From NCBI RefSeq assembly GCF_019890725.1, contig NZ_JAINZZ010000021.1, positions 1-64,000 on the forward strand: a stretch of 64,000 nucleotides of DNA. The letters run 5' to 3'. A model generated the notes under the pieces. That model was not told where the DNA came from and ran no database searches. It saw only the letters and a program-made list of their open reading frames with translations. Below are positions 35,768-44,229 of this stretch, in pieces; the stretch's first letter is position 1; each line of letters starts with the position of its first letter. A program made the position numbers and the translations under genes. Origin of the DNA: Actinacidiphila acidipaludis. Its GTDB lineage: Bacteria; Actinomycetota; Actinomycetes; Streptomycetales; Streptomycetaceae.

Positions 35768-35982
35768 CGCGCTGACGTCCTCTCCTGGGTGGCACGGCCG
35801 GGTCGCAGCGCCGGGACGTGTGTTCGGGCAGCCCGATGGTGCCATGCCCGCGGCCCCGCCCGGCCTGCGGGTTCACAGGGCGGACGGCACCGCACGGCTG
35901 ACCGCAGGGCGCCGGGACCTCCGGCCCCGGCACCGCGGTTCGGGCCCGGGCCCGCCCCGGGCGAGGGGACCCGGGTCCTGCC

Positions 35983-38900
35983 TCAGCCGCGGCGGAACCG
36001 CAGCGTCACCAACTGGAACGGCCGCAGGGCCAGTTGGACGGTGCCGTCCTCGATCTCGGGACGCCGGGGCGCGTCGGCCAGGGCGCGCTCCAGCAGGTCG
36101 GTGACCTCCACGCCGGCCGCCGGGAAGCCCAGCGACACCCGGGCCCGCGCCCGGCCGCCGCGCGACTCGTACAGCCGCACGACGACGTCCCCGCTCGCGT
36201 CGTCCGCCAGCTTGACCGCGCTGACCACGACCGCGTCGTCGTCCACGGCCACCAGCGGCGCCACCTCGCGCGAGCCCCGCACGTGGCGCTCGGGCAGGTT
36301 GACGCGGTATCCCTCGGCCACCGCGTCGCCGATCCCGGCGCCGGGCACCAGTGCGTGCCGGAAGCGGTGGACGCCCTGGTCGGTCTCGGGGTCGGGGAAG
36401 CGCGGGGCCCGCAGCAGCGACGCCCGCACGGTGGTCGTCGTCCCCCCGTCGGCGCGGACCGCCCGGTCGGCCTGGTCGGCCTGGGCGGCCCGGTCGGCCC
36501 GAACCGCCCGGTCGGCCTCGGCGCCGGCACCGTACCCGGAACCCGGGCGGCCGTCGTTGCCGTCCCTGACCGTCCGCGTCACGTCGTGCCCGTACGTCGA
36601 GTCGTTGACCAGCGCGACGCCCCATCCCGGCTCCTCGACGTACACGAACCGGTGGTTGCATGCCTCGAACTTGGCCGCCTCCCATGAAGTGTTGGTGTGC
36701 GTGGGACGGTGCACGTGCCCGAACTGCGTCTCGGACGCGTACCGTTCGGCGTGCACGTCCAGCGGGAAGGCCAGCTTCAGGAACTTCTCCGTCTCGTGCC
36801 AGTCCACCTCGGTGGCGATGTCCAGCCGCTTGGCGCCCGGCCGCAGCGACAGCACCTGGGTCACGCGGGAGGATCCGAAGCCGCGGACCACGCGGACGGC
36901 CGCGGGGGCGCCGGCGGCCTCCTCCCCGTCCACGGGCGCCAGTTCGTCGAGCCCGGTCAGGTCGGTGACGGTGTTGCGGTAGAAGGCGTCGACGTCCCAG
37001 GCGTCCCACATGTTGGGGAAGTCCGGGTGGAGCTGGAGCAGGTTGGCGGCGAGGCCGGGGGCGACGGTCTCACGGTCGGCCGCGACGTCGTACGCGGAGA
37101 CCACCAGACCGCGGCCGTCCACCTCGACCCGCAGCAGCCCGTTGGCCAGGACGAACCCGCCGCCCTCGCGGGGCGTGAGCACGGCGGGTTCCGCGGCGGC
37201 CGCGGCATCCACCGCCGCCGCCGCACCCGCCGCGACGCCGTCACGAGCGTGCGGCGCCGCGTTGAACACCAGCGCCAGCCCGCCCGACGGGTCCCCGGCC
37301 AGCGCCCGCTGCGCCTCGGTGATGATCTCCGTCAGCTCCTCGGCGACCGCCGCGTAGGTGCGGCGCGCCTCGCGGTGCACCCAGGCGATCGACGACCCCG
37401 GCAGGATGTCGTGGAACTGGTGCAGCAGCACCGTCTTCCAGATCCGGTCCAGCCGCTCGTACGGGTACGCGGCGCCCGTCCGCACCGCCGCCGTGGCCGC
37501 CCACAACTCGGCCTCGTACAACAGGTGTTCACTGCGCCGGTTGCCCTGCTTGGTCTGCGCCTGGCTGGTCAGCGTGGCCCGGTGCAGCTCCAGATACAAC
37601 TCGCCCACCCACACCGGCGGTTGCGGGTACTCCGCCTCGGCGCGGGTGAAGAACTCGGCCGGCGACTCCCAGTGGACGGTGGCCGAGCCCTCCAGGTTCC
37701 GCAGCCGCGCCGCCTTCGCCACGATCTCGCGGGTCGTGCCACCGCCGCCGTCGCCGTACCCGGTCGGGGCGAGCGAGTGCCGGGCGGCGCCCTTCTCCTT
37801 GAAGTTGCGCGCCGCGTGGGCGATCTCGCTGCCCTGCATCGCGCAGTTGTAGGTGTCGACCGGCGGGAAGTGCGTGAAGATCCGCGTGCCGTCGATGCCC
37901 TCCCAGCGGAAGGTGTGGTGCGGGAAGGAGTTGACCGCGCTCCACGAGATCTTCTGCGTCAGCAGCCACTTCGACCCTGCCGCCTTGATGATCTGCGGCA
38001 GGCCCGCGGCGAAGCCGAAGGTGTCGGGCAGCCACGCCTCCTCGTTCTCCACGCCGAACTCGTCGAGGAAGAAGCGCTTGCCGTGCACGAACTGCCGGGC
38101 CATCGCCTCCGAGCCCGGCATGTTGGTGTCCGACTCGACCCACATGCCGCCGGCCGGCACGAACCGGCCCTCCGCGACCGCCTCCTTGACCCGCGCGTAC
38201 ACCTCCGGCCGGTGCTCCTTGATCCAGGCGAACTGCTGCGCCTGCGACATCGCGAACACGAACTCCGGGTGGTCGGCCAGCAACGCGGTCATGCTGGCCG
38301 TGGTCCTTGCCACCTTGCGGACGGTCTCGCGCAGCGGCCACAGCCACGCCGAGTCGATGTGCGCGTGGCCGACCGCGCTGATCCGGTGGACCGTCGCGGC
38401 GGCGGGCGCGGCCAGCACGCCGGCCAGTTCGGCGCGGGCGGCCGCCGCCGTGGCGTTGACGTCCTGCAGGTCGACCGCGTCCAGCGCGCGGCCGACGGCC
38501 CGCAGGATCTCGTGCCGCCGCGCGCCGTCCACCGGAAGCTCGGCCATCAACTCGCCCAGCACCTCCAGGTCCTGGACCAGTTCCCAGACCGTCTCGTCGA
38601 CGACCACCAGGTCCGTCCGGCCCAGCCGGTACTGCGGTTCGCCGCCCGCCGTCTCCTTGTCGCCGAGCCGGGTCGGCAGGAACGGGTGGTAGTCCAGCAG
38701 CACCGGGTTCGACGCCGCCTCGATGTGCAGCAGCACCTCCTCGCCGCCCGCCGCGGGCGACGCCACGGGCACCCACTGGTTACGCGGGTTGAGGCCCTTC
38801 ACCGGCGTGCCGTCCGGCCGGTACACCAGGCCCTCGCACTGGAACCCGGTCATGTTCGGGTCGAACCCCAGGTCCAGGACGGCCTCCACGGTCCGGCCCG

Positions 38901-39144
38901 CCCAGGACGCCGGGACCGTGCCCGACACCCGGAACCAGCTCGTGCCCCACGGCGCGCCCCAGCGGTCGCCGGCCGCCACCGGCACGACCGGCCGCGCCAG
39001 CCCCTCCGCGACGGGCACCGGCTCACCCGGCGCGGTCCACACCGCGACGTCCAGCGGCACCGACGCGGGGTGGACGGCGGGCCGGATCCGTTCGTCCAGA
39101 ACACGCTTGAGACGGGCTTCGACCAGGCGGCGGTCGTCATGCAT
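35983..39144 (-). CDS. GH38 alpha-mannosidase
   Basis: A 1053-residue enzyme from ATG 39144 with GGGAG upstream; the frame extends further but without a binding site. No signal peptide is seen, so it acts in the cytosol. The zinc-binding catalytic domain has GHAHIDSAWLWPLRETVRK, the nucleophile Asp374 in EEAWLPDTFGFAAGLPQI, and HQFHDILPGSSI. The middle helical and C-terminal beta-sandwich domains are complete. A low-complexity Ala/Asp/Arg insertion lies near the C-terminus (VRADRAAQADQADRAVRAD), seemingly from slippage. It probably releases mannose from imported manno-oligosaccharides or glycans. Confidence 0.94.
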   Translation of the reverse strand: MHDDRRLVEARLKRVLDERIRPAVHPASVPLDVAVWTAPGEPVPVAEGLARPVVPVAAGDRWGAPWGTSWFRVSGTVPASWAGRTVEAVLDLGFDPNMTGFQCEGLVYRPDGTPVKGLNPRNQWVPVASPAAGGEEVLLHIEAASNPVLLDYHPFLPTRLGDKETAGGEPQYRLGRTDLVVVDETVWELVQDLEVLGELMAELPVDGARRHEILRAVGRALDAVDLQDVNATAAAARAELAGVLAAPAAATVHRISAVGHAHIDSAWLWPLRETVRKVARTTASMTALLADHPEFVFAMSQAQQFAWIKEHRPEVYARVKEAVAEGRFVPAGGMWVESDTNMPGSEAMARQFVHGKRFFLDEFGVENEEAWLPDTFGFAAGLPQIIKAAGSKWLLTQKISWSAVNSFPHHTFRWEGIDGTRIFTHFPPVDTYNCAMQGSEIAHAARNFKEKGAARHSLAPTGYGDGGGGTTREIVAKAARLRNLEGSATVHWESPAEFFTRAEAEYPQPPVWVGELYLELHRATLTSQAQTKQGNRRSEHLLYEAELWAATAAVRTGAAYPYERLDRIWKTVLLHQFHDILPGSSIAWVHREARRTYAAVAEELTEIITEAQRALAGDPSGGLALVFNAAPHARDGVAAGAAAAVDAAAAAEPAVLTPREGGGFVLANGLLRVEVDGRGLVVSAYDVAADRETVAPGLAANLLQLHPDFPNMWDAWDVDAFYRNTVTDLTGLDELAPVDGEEAAGAPAAVRVVRGFGSSRVTQVLSLRPGAKRLDIATEVDWHETEKFLKLAFPLDVHAERYASETQFGHVHRPTHTNTSWEAAKFEACNHRFVYVEEPGWGVALVNDSTYGHDVTRTVRDGNDGRPGSGYGAGAEADRAVRADRAAQADQADRAVRADGGTTTTVRASLLRAPRFPDPETDQGVHRFRHALVPGAGIGDAVAEGYRVNLPERHVRGSREVAPLVAVDDDAVVVSAVKLADDASGDVVVRLYESRGGRARARVSLGFPAAGVEVTDLLERALADAPRRPEIEDGTVQLALRPFQLVTLRFRRG

Positions 39145-39209
39145 GAGGGCGCTCCCGGGGCTGGAGGGTGAGCGGGCGGGGGTGGTACCTGATGCGGTTG
39201 CCGGGGGGC

Positions 39210-40445
39210 CTATCCGACGTCCGCCGGGCGGACGACCTCCGTGATGCCGCGGGCGGCGAGGTGCTCCTCGTCCTCGGCGCGGGCGGCGAGCACCGCGGTG
39301 GGCCGGGCGCCGTCCGCGGTGAGCCGCGCGAACGCCTCGAAGAAGGCGCCGCCCGGCGCGCACGCCGTACGGTCGGGGTCGTCCACGACCAGCGCGGTGG
39401 TGCGCACGGCCGGGCGGTACGGGCGGTCGCGCCACTCCGCGACGATCCGCCGGATCGACTCGCCCGCGGGCTTCACCTGGCGGTCGTTGGTGAGCAGGCC
39501 GAGGGAGTACTCCAGCTCGGGGAAGTCAGCGAGCGACCGCGAGACGTCGTGCGAGCACCACCAGGTGACACCCCAGACGTCCTGGCAGTCCAGGGCGTTC
39601 GCGACGGTCGCCTCGGTGAAGGCCGCGGCGTGCTCCGCGGGGATCAGCGGGGCCGGCGCGCCGACCTCCTGCAGCCACACCGGGCGGTGCGGGTCGTCCG
39701 CCCACGCCTTCGACAGCTCGATCATGTACGCGGCGTGGTGCTCGGTCGCGGTGCCGGTGCGGCCGTGCCGCTGCGCGGTGCCGTTGAACACCCAGCTGTG
39801 CACGGCGGTCACCGCGCCGAGGGTCGCCGAGTGCGCGGGCGTGAAGGCGTGGCCGTCCTGGTACCAGGCGGCGTCGTACTCGGCGTGCAGGTGCGGGCGC
39901 CCCGGGGCGCCCTCCTCGCACGCGGCGAGCAGCCGGCGCAGCCAGGCGGCGGCCTGGTCCTCGGTGATCGGGTCCGGGTCGGGGTGCGGCGGGCCGGAGA
40001 ACTGGTTGATCTCGTTGCCGATCGTCATGCCCAGGAAGTTGGGCCGGTCGGCGAGGGCGGCCGCGAGCGTGCGCAGGTAGGTGGCCTGGGCCTCGACGAC
40101 GTCCGGGTCGGTGAAGATGTTGCGGCGGTGCCAGGTGCCGGTCCAGGCGGGCAGGAAGTCGAAGCTGGACAGGTGGCCCTGGAGGCCGTCCACGTTGACG
40201 TCCAGGCCGCGTTCGGCCGCGGCGTCGGCCAGTTCCACGAGCTGCTCGACGGCGCGCGGCCGGATCAGCGTGCGGTTCGGCTGGAACAGCGGCCACAGCG
40301 GGAACACCCGAACGTGGTCGAGTCCCAGCGCGGCGATCGAGTCGAGATCGGCGCGGATGGCATCGATGTCAAAGTCCAGCCAGTGATGGAACCAGCCCTG
40401 GCTGGGGGTGTAATTGGCGCCGAAGCGCAGACCTGACGAGCTCAT
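39210..40445 (-). CDS. GH5-like (clan A) beta-mannanase/glucanase
   Basis: A 411-residue protein from ATG 40445. It folds as a TIM barrel by pattern: the acid/base Glu145 in GMTIGNEINQF and the nucleophile Glu260 in PVWLQEVGAPAP are correctly ordered for clan A. GLDHVRVFPLWPLF and GVTWWCSHDVSRS line the pocket. There is no signal peptide, so it likely works on imported oligosaccharides with the GH38 enzyme, whose gene starts 65 bp downstream on the same strand. GH5 is my best family guess; a related clan-A family is possible. Confidence 0.87.
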   Translation of the reverse strand: MSSSGLRFGANYTPSQGWFHHWLDFDIDAIRADLDSIAALGLDHVRVFPLWPLFQPNRTLIRPRAVEQLVELADAAAERGLDVNVDGLQGHLSSFDFLPAWTGTWHRRNIFTDPDVVEAQATYLRTLAAALADRPNFLGMTIGNEINQFSGPPHPDPDPITEDQAAAWLRRLLAACEEGAPGRPHLHAEYDAAWYQDGHAFTPAHSATLGAVTAVHSWVFNGTAQRHGRTGTATEHHAAYMIELSKAWADDPHRPVWLQEVGAPAPLIPAEHAAAFTEATVANALDCQDVWGVTWWCSHDVSRSLADFPELEYSLGLLTNDRQVKPAGESIRRIVAEWRDRPYRPAVRTTALVVDDPDRTACAPGGAFFEAFARLTADGARPTAVLAARAEDEEHLAARGITEVVRPADVG

Positions 40446-40589
40446 GCGCCCAGCATGAACCGCGCCCTGACCGCATGCGACGCCGGGGGCCGGTCTTGAC
40501 CGGGCGCGAGAGTCTTGACCGGGCGCGAGAGAACGTCGCGGCCCGCGATCGGGGCCGGTGGCGGGGACGCCGCCGCGGAGGGGGAAGAG

Positions 40590-41141
40590 ATGTGCCGTAT
40601 CGACGGGGCTGTCCGGCAGGCGGCCGTGACGGAGTTCGTGCGTAGCCGCCCGGCCGTGCGGCCGGACGGGGGCGGGCATCCCGCCCTGCGCGGGTGCGCC
40701 GACGTGCCGTGGGGCGATGTCGGCTGAACCGGCGTTCCCGAGCTGCTGAGCGCCCTCCTCGACGAGACCGCCGCCGCCGAGGCGCTGCGCGTCCTGGAGA
40801 ACGTGCTGATGGACGACCTCTTCAACGCCGCTGCGGTGCTGCCGCTCGCCCTGCCCTTCCTGATCCGGCTCGCGGCCACGCCCGACGTCACCGTTCGCGC
40901 CGACCTGATCGAACTCCTCTGGCTGGCCGCGGAGTTGACGCACCCGGTGGACGAGGACAGCGACATCGCCGTGCTGATGCGGGGGAGGGAGGCCGACCAT
41001 CCCGAACGCGCCCGGTGCCGGGCCGTGTTCGCCGAGCAGGCGCGGGTGATCCACGGTCTGCTGAGCGACCCCGCCCTCCCCGTCGATGTGCTCACCCCGG
41101 ACAGACGAGCCGCGCTCCTGGCGGCCGCGGGCTCGCGGTAG
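40590..41141 (+). pseudogene. Interrupted HEAT-like protein gene (in-frame TGA)
   Basis: The frame starts at ATG 40590 with a strong GGAGGGGGAA site and reads MCRIDGAVRQAAVTEF up to CADVPWGDVG. It stops at TGA 40725-40727, then continues in the same frame (TGVPELLSALLDETAAAEALRVLENVL) through a helical repeat part to 41141. The second part resembles Streptomyces proteins with a DVxW...VPELLxAL start and HEAT-like helices. Either the gene is dead or the 112-residue part from GTG 40803 is used alone. A short internal deletion near the stop is also likely. Confidence 0.55.
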
Positions 41142-41305
41142 ATTCCGGATGCGGGTTCGGGGTCGGGTTCGGGGTTCGGGTGACCGGCTCCCGGTGTCCC
41201 GGCTCCTGGTCGTGGGGCGCGGGCCCACCGCCCGGTGATCGTCGCGGCGCGCTCGAGAACCCGTGCAGGAACGTCCAGCACCTCGTGCAGGAAGAGGCAG
41301 GCCCG

Positions 41306-42622
41306 GTGACCGAACCCGTCCCCGCCCCGGCGCCGTTCGCGCCGCCGGCCCCCGGCACGCTCGCCGTCCTCCGCGGCGCCACGCTGATCGACGGCACGGG
41401 CGCCCCGCCGCGCCCGGCCACCACGGTCGTCGTGGACGGCGAACGGATCCTGCGGGTGGCCCCCGACGCGGAGGTCGGCCCCGGGGACCATCCCGGCGCC
41501 GACGTCGTGGACCTGACCGGCCACGTCCTCCTCCCCGGACTGATCGACTCCCACCAGCACATGGCCACCCCGCCCAACCGCCCGGTCGCCGAGGCCACCC
41601 TGCGGCGCGACCTGCTCGGCGGCGTCACCGCGGTCCGCGACATGGCGGACGACCTGCGGCAGGTCGGCGACCTCGCCCGGGCCGCGCTGGTCGGCGAGAT
41701 CGCGGCGCCCGACATCCGGTACGCGGCCCTGACCGCCGGACCCGGCTTCTTCGACGACCCGCGCACCTGGCAGGTGTGCCAGGGAGCCACGCCCGGCCAC
41801 ACGCCGTGGATGCAGGCCGTCACCGCGGACACCGACCTCCCGCTGGCCGTCGCCCGGGCGCTCGGCACCTCGGCGACCGCGATCAAGGTGTACGCCGACC
41901 TGTCCGGCGAACGCGTCGCCGCCATCACCGGCGAGGCGCACCGGCAGGGCGCGATGGTGTGGGCGCACGCGGCGGTCTTCCCCGCGTCGCCCGGCGAGGT
42001 CGTGGCGGCGGGCGTCGACAGCGTCTCGCACGTCAACCTGCTGGTGCACGAGGCCGCCGGTCGCGCCCTGACGACGTACGGCGACAAGCCGCCGGTCGAC
42101 CACACGCGCTTCCTCGCGGGGGACGAGCCGCGCATCGAGGCGCTGCTGCGCGCGATGGTCCGGCAGGGCACGATTCTCGACGCGACGGCGAGCATGTGGG
42201 GGCGGATCGCGGGGGAGGCCGCGGGGCGGGGTGACGCGGAGGGGGAGCGGCGGGCGCGGGAGAACGGTGAGCTGGCCGCCGCGTTGACGGCGCAGGCGCG
42301 CCGGGCGGGGGTGCAGGTGAGTGCCGGCACCGACTGCGACCCGGACCCCGGGCAGCCGTGGCCGCCGCTGCACGAGGAGATCGCGTTCCTCGTCCGCAGG
42401 TGCGGGTTCTCCGTCGAACAGGCGCTGCACAGTGCGACGTTGGTGGGGGCGCGGAGTTTGGGGGTGGAGGGGGAGACGGGGTCGGTGGAGGAGGGGAAGC
42501 TGGCGAATCTGGTGGTGCTGGCCCGTGACCCGATGGAGGAGATCGGGCACCTCGACAGTGTGGTGCTTGTCGTCAAGCGGGGGCGGCGGTACGACCGGCC
42601 GGCGGCCCGCACCCGGGGCTGA
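41306..42622 (+). CDS. Imidazolonepropionase-like amidohydrolase
   Basis: A 438-residue protein from GTG 41306 (GTG 41285 is possible). It has a small N-terminal beta sandwich and a metal-dependent TIM barrel: the metal motif is LLPGLIDSHQHM (HxH), the bridging Lys is in ATAIKVYADLS, later ligands are in VWAHAAV and VSHVNLLVHEA, and the catalytic Asp is in VSAGTDCDPDPG. The C-terminus GSVEEGKLANLVVLARDP is typical of the amidohydrolase superfamily. These enzymes hydrolyse cyclic amides or act as prolidases; the substrate is unknown. No close partner genes are seen. Confidence 0.92.
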   Translation: MTEPVPAPAPFAPPAPGTLAVLRGATLIDGTGAPPRPATTVVVDGERILRVAPDAEVGPGDHPGADVVDLTGHVLLPGLIDSHQHMATPPNRPVAEATLRRDLLGGVTAVRDMADDLRQVGDLARAALVGEIAAPDIRYAALTAGPGFFDDPRTWQVCQGATPGHTPWMQAVTADTDLPLAVARALGTSATAIKVYADLSGERVAAITGEAHRQGAMVWAHAAVFPASPGEVVAAGVDSVSHVNLLVHEAAGRALTTYGDKPPVDHTRFLAGDEPRIEALLRAMVRQGTILDATASMWGRIAGEAAGRGDAEGERRARENGELAAALTAQARRAGVQVSAGTDCDPDPGQPWPPLHEEIAFLVRRCGFSVEQALHSATLVGARSLGVEGETGSVEEGKLANLVVLARDPMEEIGHLDSVVLVVKRGRRYDRPAARTRG

Positions 42623-43085
42623 ACGCCCGGCACCCCTGACGGGGCTTGTCCTGCCCCTTGCGGTGCGTTGCCGACTCTCCGCCCGGTGGTGGGTTGCTCG
42701 CGCTGGGGGCACCGCCCGGACGAAGTCTGGGGGACCCCGCGCCCCTGTTATCGCTTGCCGTTCGTCCACACGTTGGGGGCAGTCCGGAAGCGTCTCCTCG
42801 GACTTGTGCGTGACCCTTGTGACGAAGGGGCTGGGCGGGCGGATGCACAAGTCCTTGCGGGGAGCACTTCCTCCCCACCCCCTGGCAGTAACGAGTGCCG
42901 CAGGGGCCGTACAGGGGTACCCCTGTCCACCTCGTTCCAGGGCAAGCCCCGTCAGGGGCGCGAAGAGCGGCGCGAACAGCCAGGGCGAACCGTGAGACGG
43001 CAAAGAACCCCAGGGGGCACCCCGGAGCCCGAAGGGGCGCGCGGGGAACTGCGCGAGTAGCCCACCACCGGGCGGAGGACGGCGA
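42622..43085. repeat. Second copy of the dispersed intergenic repeat
   Basis: It shares long blocks with 32060-32270, including GGGGCTTGTCCTGCCCCTTG, GGGGGCAGTCCGGAAGCGTC and the GGACTTGTGC/GCACAAGTCC stem. It ends with the GGGGCGCGCGGGGAACTGCG-type element in the opposite orientation. Confidence 0.75.
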
Positions 43086-43229
43086 TGCGCACTCGGGGGG
43101 CACTCCGGACCCATAGCGCACTCCGTGGCGGAGCCGCATATCAGGCAGTTGCCGGACAGGGTGTCCAACACGATGCGTAACTCGGGTCCTTCCGTCATGC
43201 CCGCCCGGTCGGGCGGATAGCGTGCGCGC
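42623..43229. other. Gene-free region with a repeat-family copy
   Basis: A 607-bp gap between the amidohydrolase and the small lipoprotein. It is mostly occupied by the second copy of the dispersed repeat. Nothing coding is convincing. Confidence 0.65.
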
Positions 43230-43703
43230 ATGATGCGCAGTCGAATAGCCGCGGCACTCGTCGCAACCGCCGCCACCCTCGCCCTCGGAGCCTGTGGAAC
43301 AGGCCAGACGCAGGATGCGGCGTCCAGTACACCCACGAGCATTACGACGAGCCCGAGCCCCAGCACCACGACGCCGTCGCCCGCGCACTCCGCGACGACG
43401 TCCGCCCCCGCGGCTACCTCACCGACCGCGACCCACGCCCCGCGGACCACACCGCCCACGCACCGCCCGGTCACGCACGCGCCAACCACTCCCGCGCCCA
43501 CACACAGGACCACGCGGCCGGCCGCACCTCGCACCACAGCCCCCGCCCGGACCACGCTGTGCAGCATCCGCTCGAACGCGGGGAACTGCTACCGCGCGGG
43601 CCAGTTCTGCCGGAACAGCGATCTCGGCAGCTCCACGACCGACGCCCAGGGCCGCCGCATCACCTGCGGCATCGAATCCGGCCGCCCCCACTGGCACTAC
43701 TGA
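43230..43703 (+). CDS. Secreted lipoprotein with excalibur-like C-terminus
   Basis: A 157-residue protein. The signal peptide ends in a LGAC lipobox near residue 21. Residues about 25-105 are a Thr/Ser/Pro/Ala linker that probably spans the cell wall. The final 45 residues (CSIRSNAGNCYRAGQFCRNSD, DAQGRRITCG, GRPHWHY) form a Cys-paired module common in Streptomyces secreted proteins and resembling calcium-binding excalibur domains. It is monocistronic and its role is unknown. Confidence 0.82.
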   Translation: MMRSRIAAALVATAATLALGACGTGQTQDAASSTPTSITTSPSPSTTTPSPAHSATTSAPAATSPTATHAPRTTPPTHRPVTHAPTTPAPTHRTTRPAAPRTTAPARTTLCSIRSNAGNCYRAGQFCRNSDLGSSTTDAQGRRITCGIESGRPHWHY

Positions 43704-43734
43704 CCTCGGTCCAGCCCCGCCCACAACATCCCCG

Positions 43735-43960
43735 GCAGCCGGGGTCCGGCCGGAGGGGACGGGGAGGGAATGCCCCCGCAGGACTTGTGCATCCGCCCGC
43801 ATAGCCAGACGGAAGAACGGCGCACGCACAAGTCCGAGGAGGTGCTCCCGGACTGGCCCCGCCACCAGAAACCGAGCAAGCCCCGCCAGGGGCGCGAGGT
43901 CCCCAAGACTTCGTCCGGGAGGTGCCCCCAGCGCGAGCAACCCACCACCGGGCGGAGGGG
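43735..43960. repeat. Third copy of the dispersed intergenic repeat
   Basis: It corresponds to the right arm of 32341-32500: GGGAGGGAATGCCCCCGCAG, then GACTTGTGCATCCGCCCG, GCACAAGTCCGAGGAG and a GGGGCGCGAGG element. It is more divergent than the other two copies. Confidence 0.65.
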
Positions 43961-44116
43961 CGGGAATGCGCACCCGGGGGCAGCCCGGGAGCCGGAGCAG
44001 GCCCAAGCCGGGGGGACCCACACACCAGGGGAAGGCAGCACCAGGCCCCACCACAACGAAAACCCACGGAACCAGACACCCTTGGCCCCGCTCTCAGCAA
44101 AATAAAGCAACAAATA

Positions 44117-44145
44117 TTGACGCGCGCCGACCGCACGCGTAATTT
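44117..44145 (+). promoter_or_regulatory. Candidate promoter of the GH54 gene
   Basis: TTGACG at 44117-44122 and TAATTT at 44140-44145 are separated by 17 bases, close to a housekeeping consensus and placed about 85 bp before the start codon. Confidence 0.55.
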
Positions 44146-44229
44146 CCGAGCCGGTCGCCCACCAGCCTGAACTCAGCTGCCGCATCGATGAGTCGAAGCT
44201 CCCTTCCCCCACCTTCTCAGGAGCACACC

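Larger units (their letters stand above)
43704..44229. other. Gene-free leader of the GH54 gene
   Basis: A 526-bp gap. It contains the third repeat copy at 43735-43960, an AT-richer stretch near 44098-44120, and a promoter candidate at 44117-44145. Confidence 0.6.
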
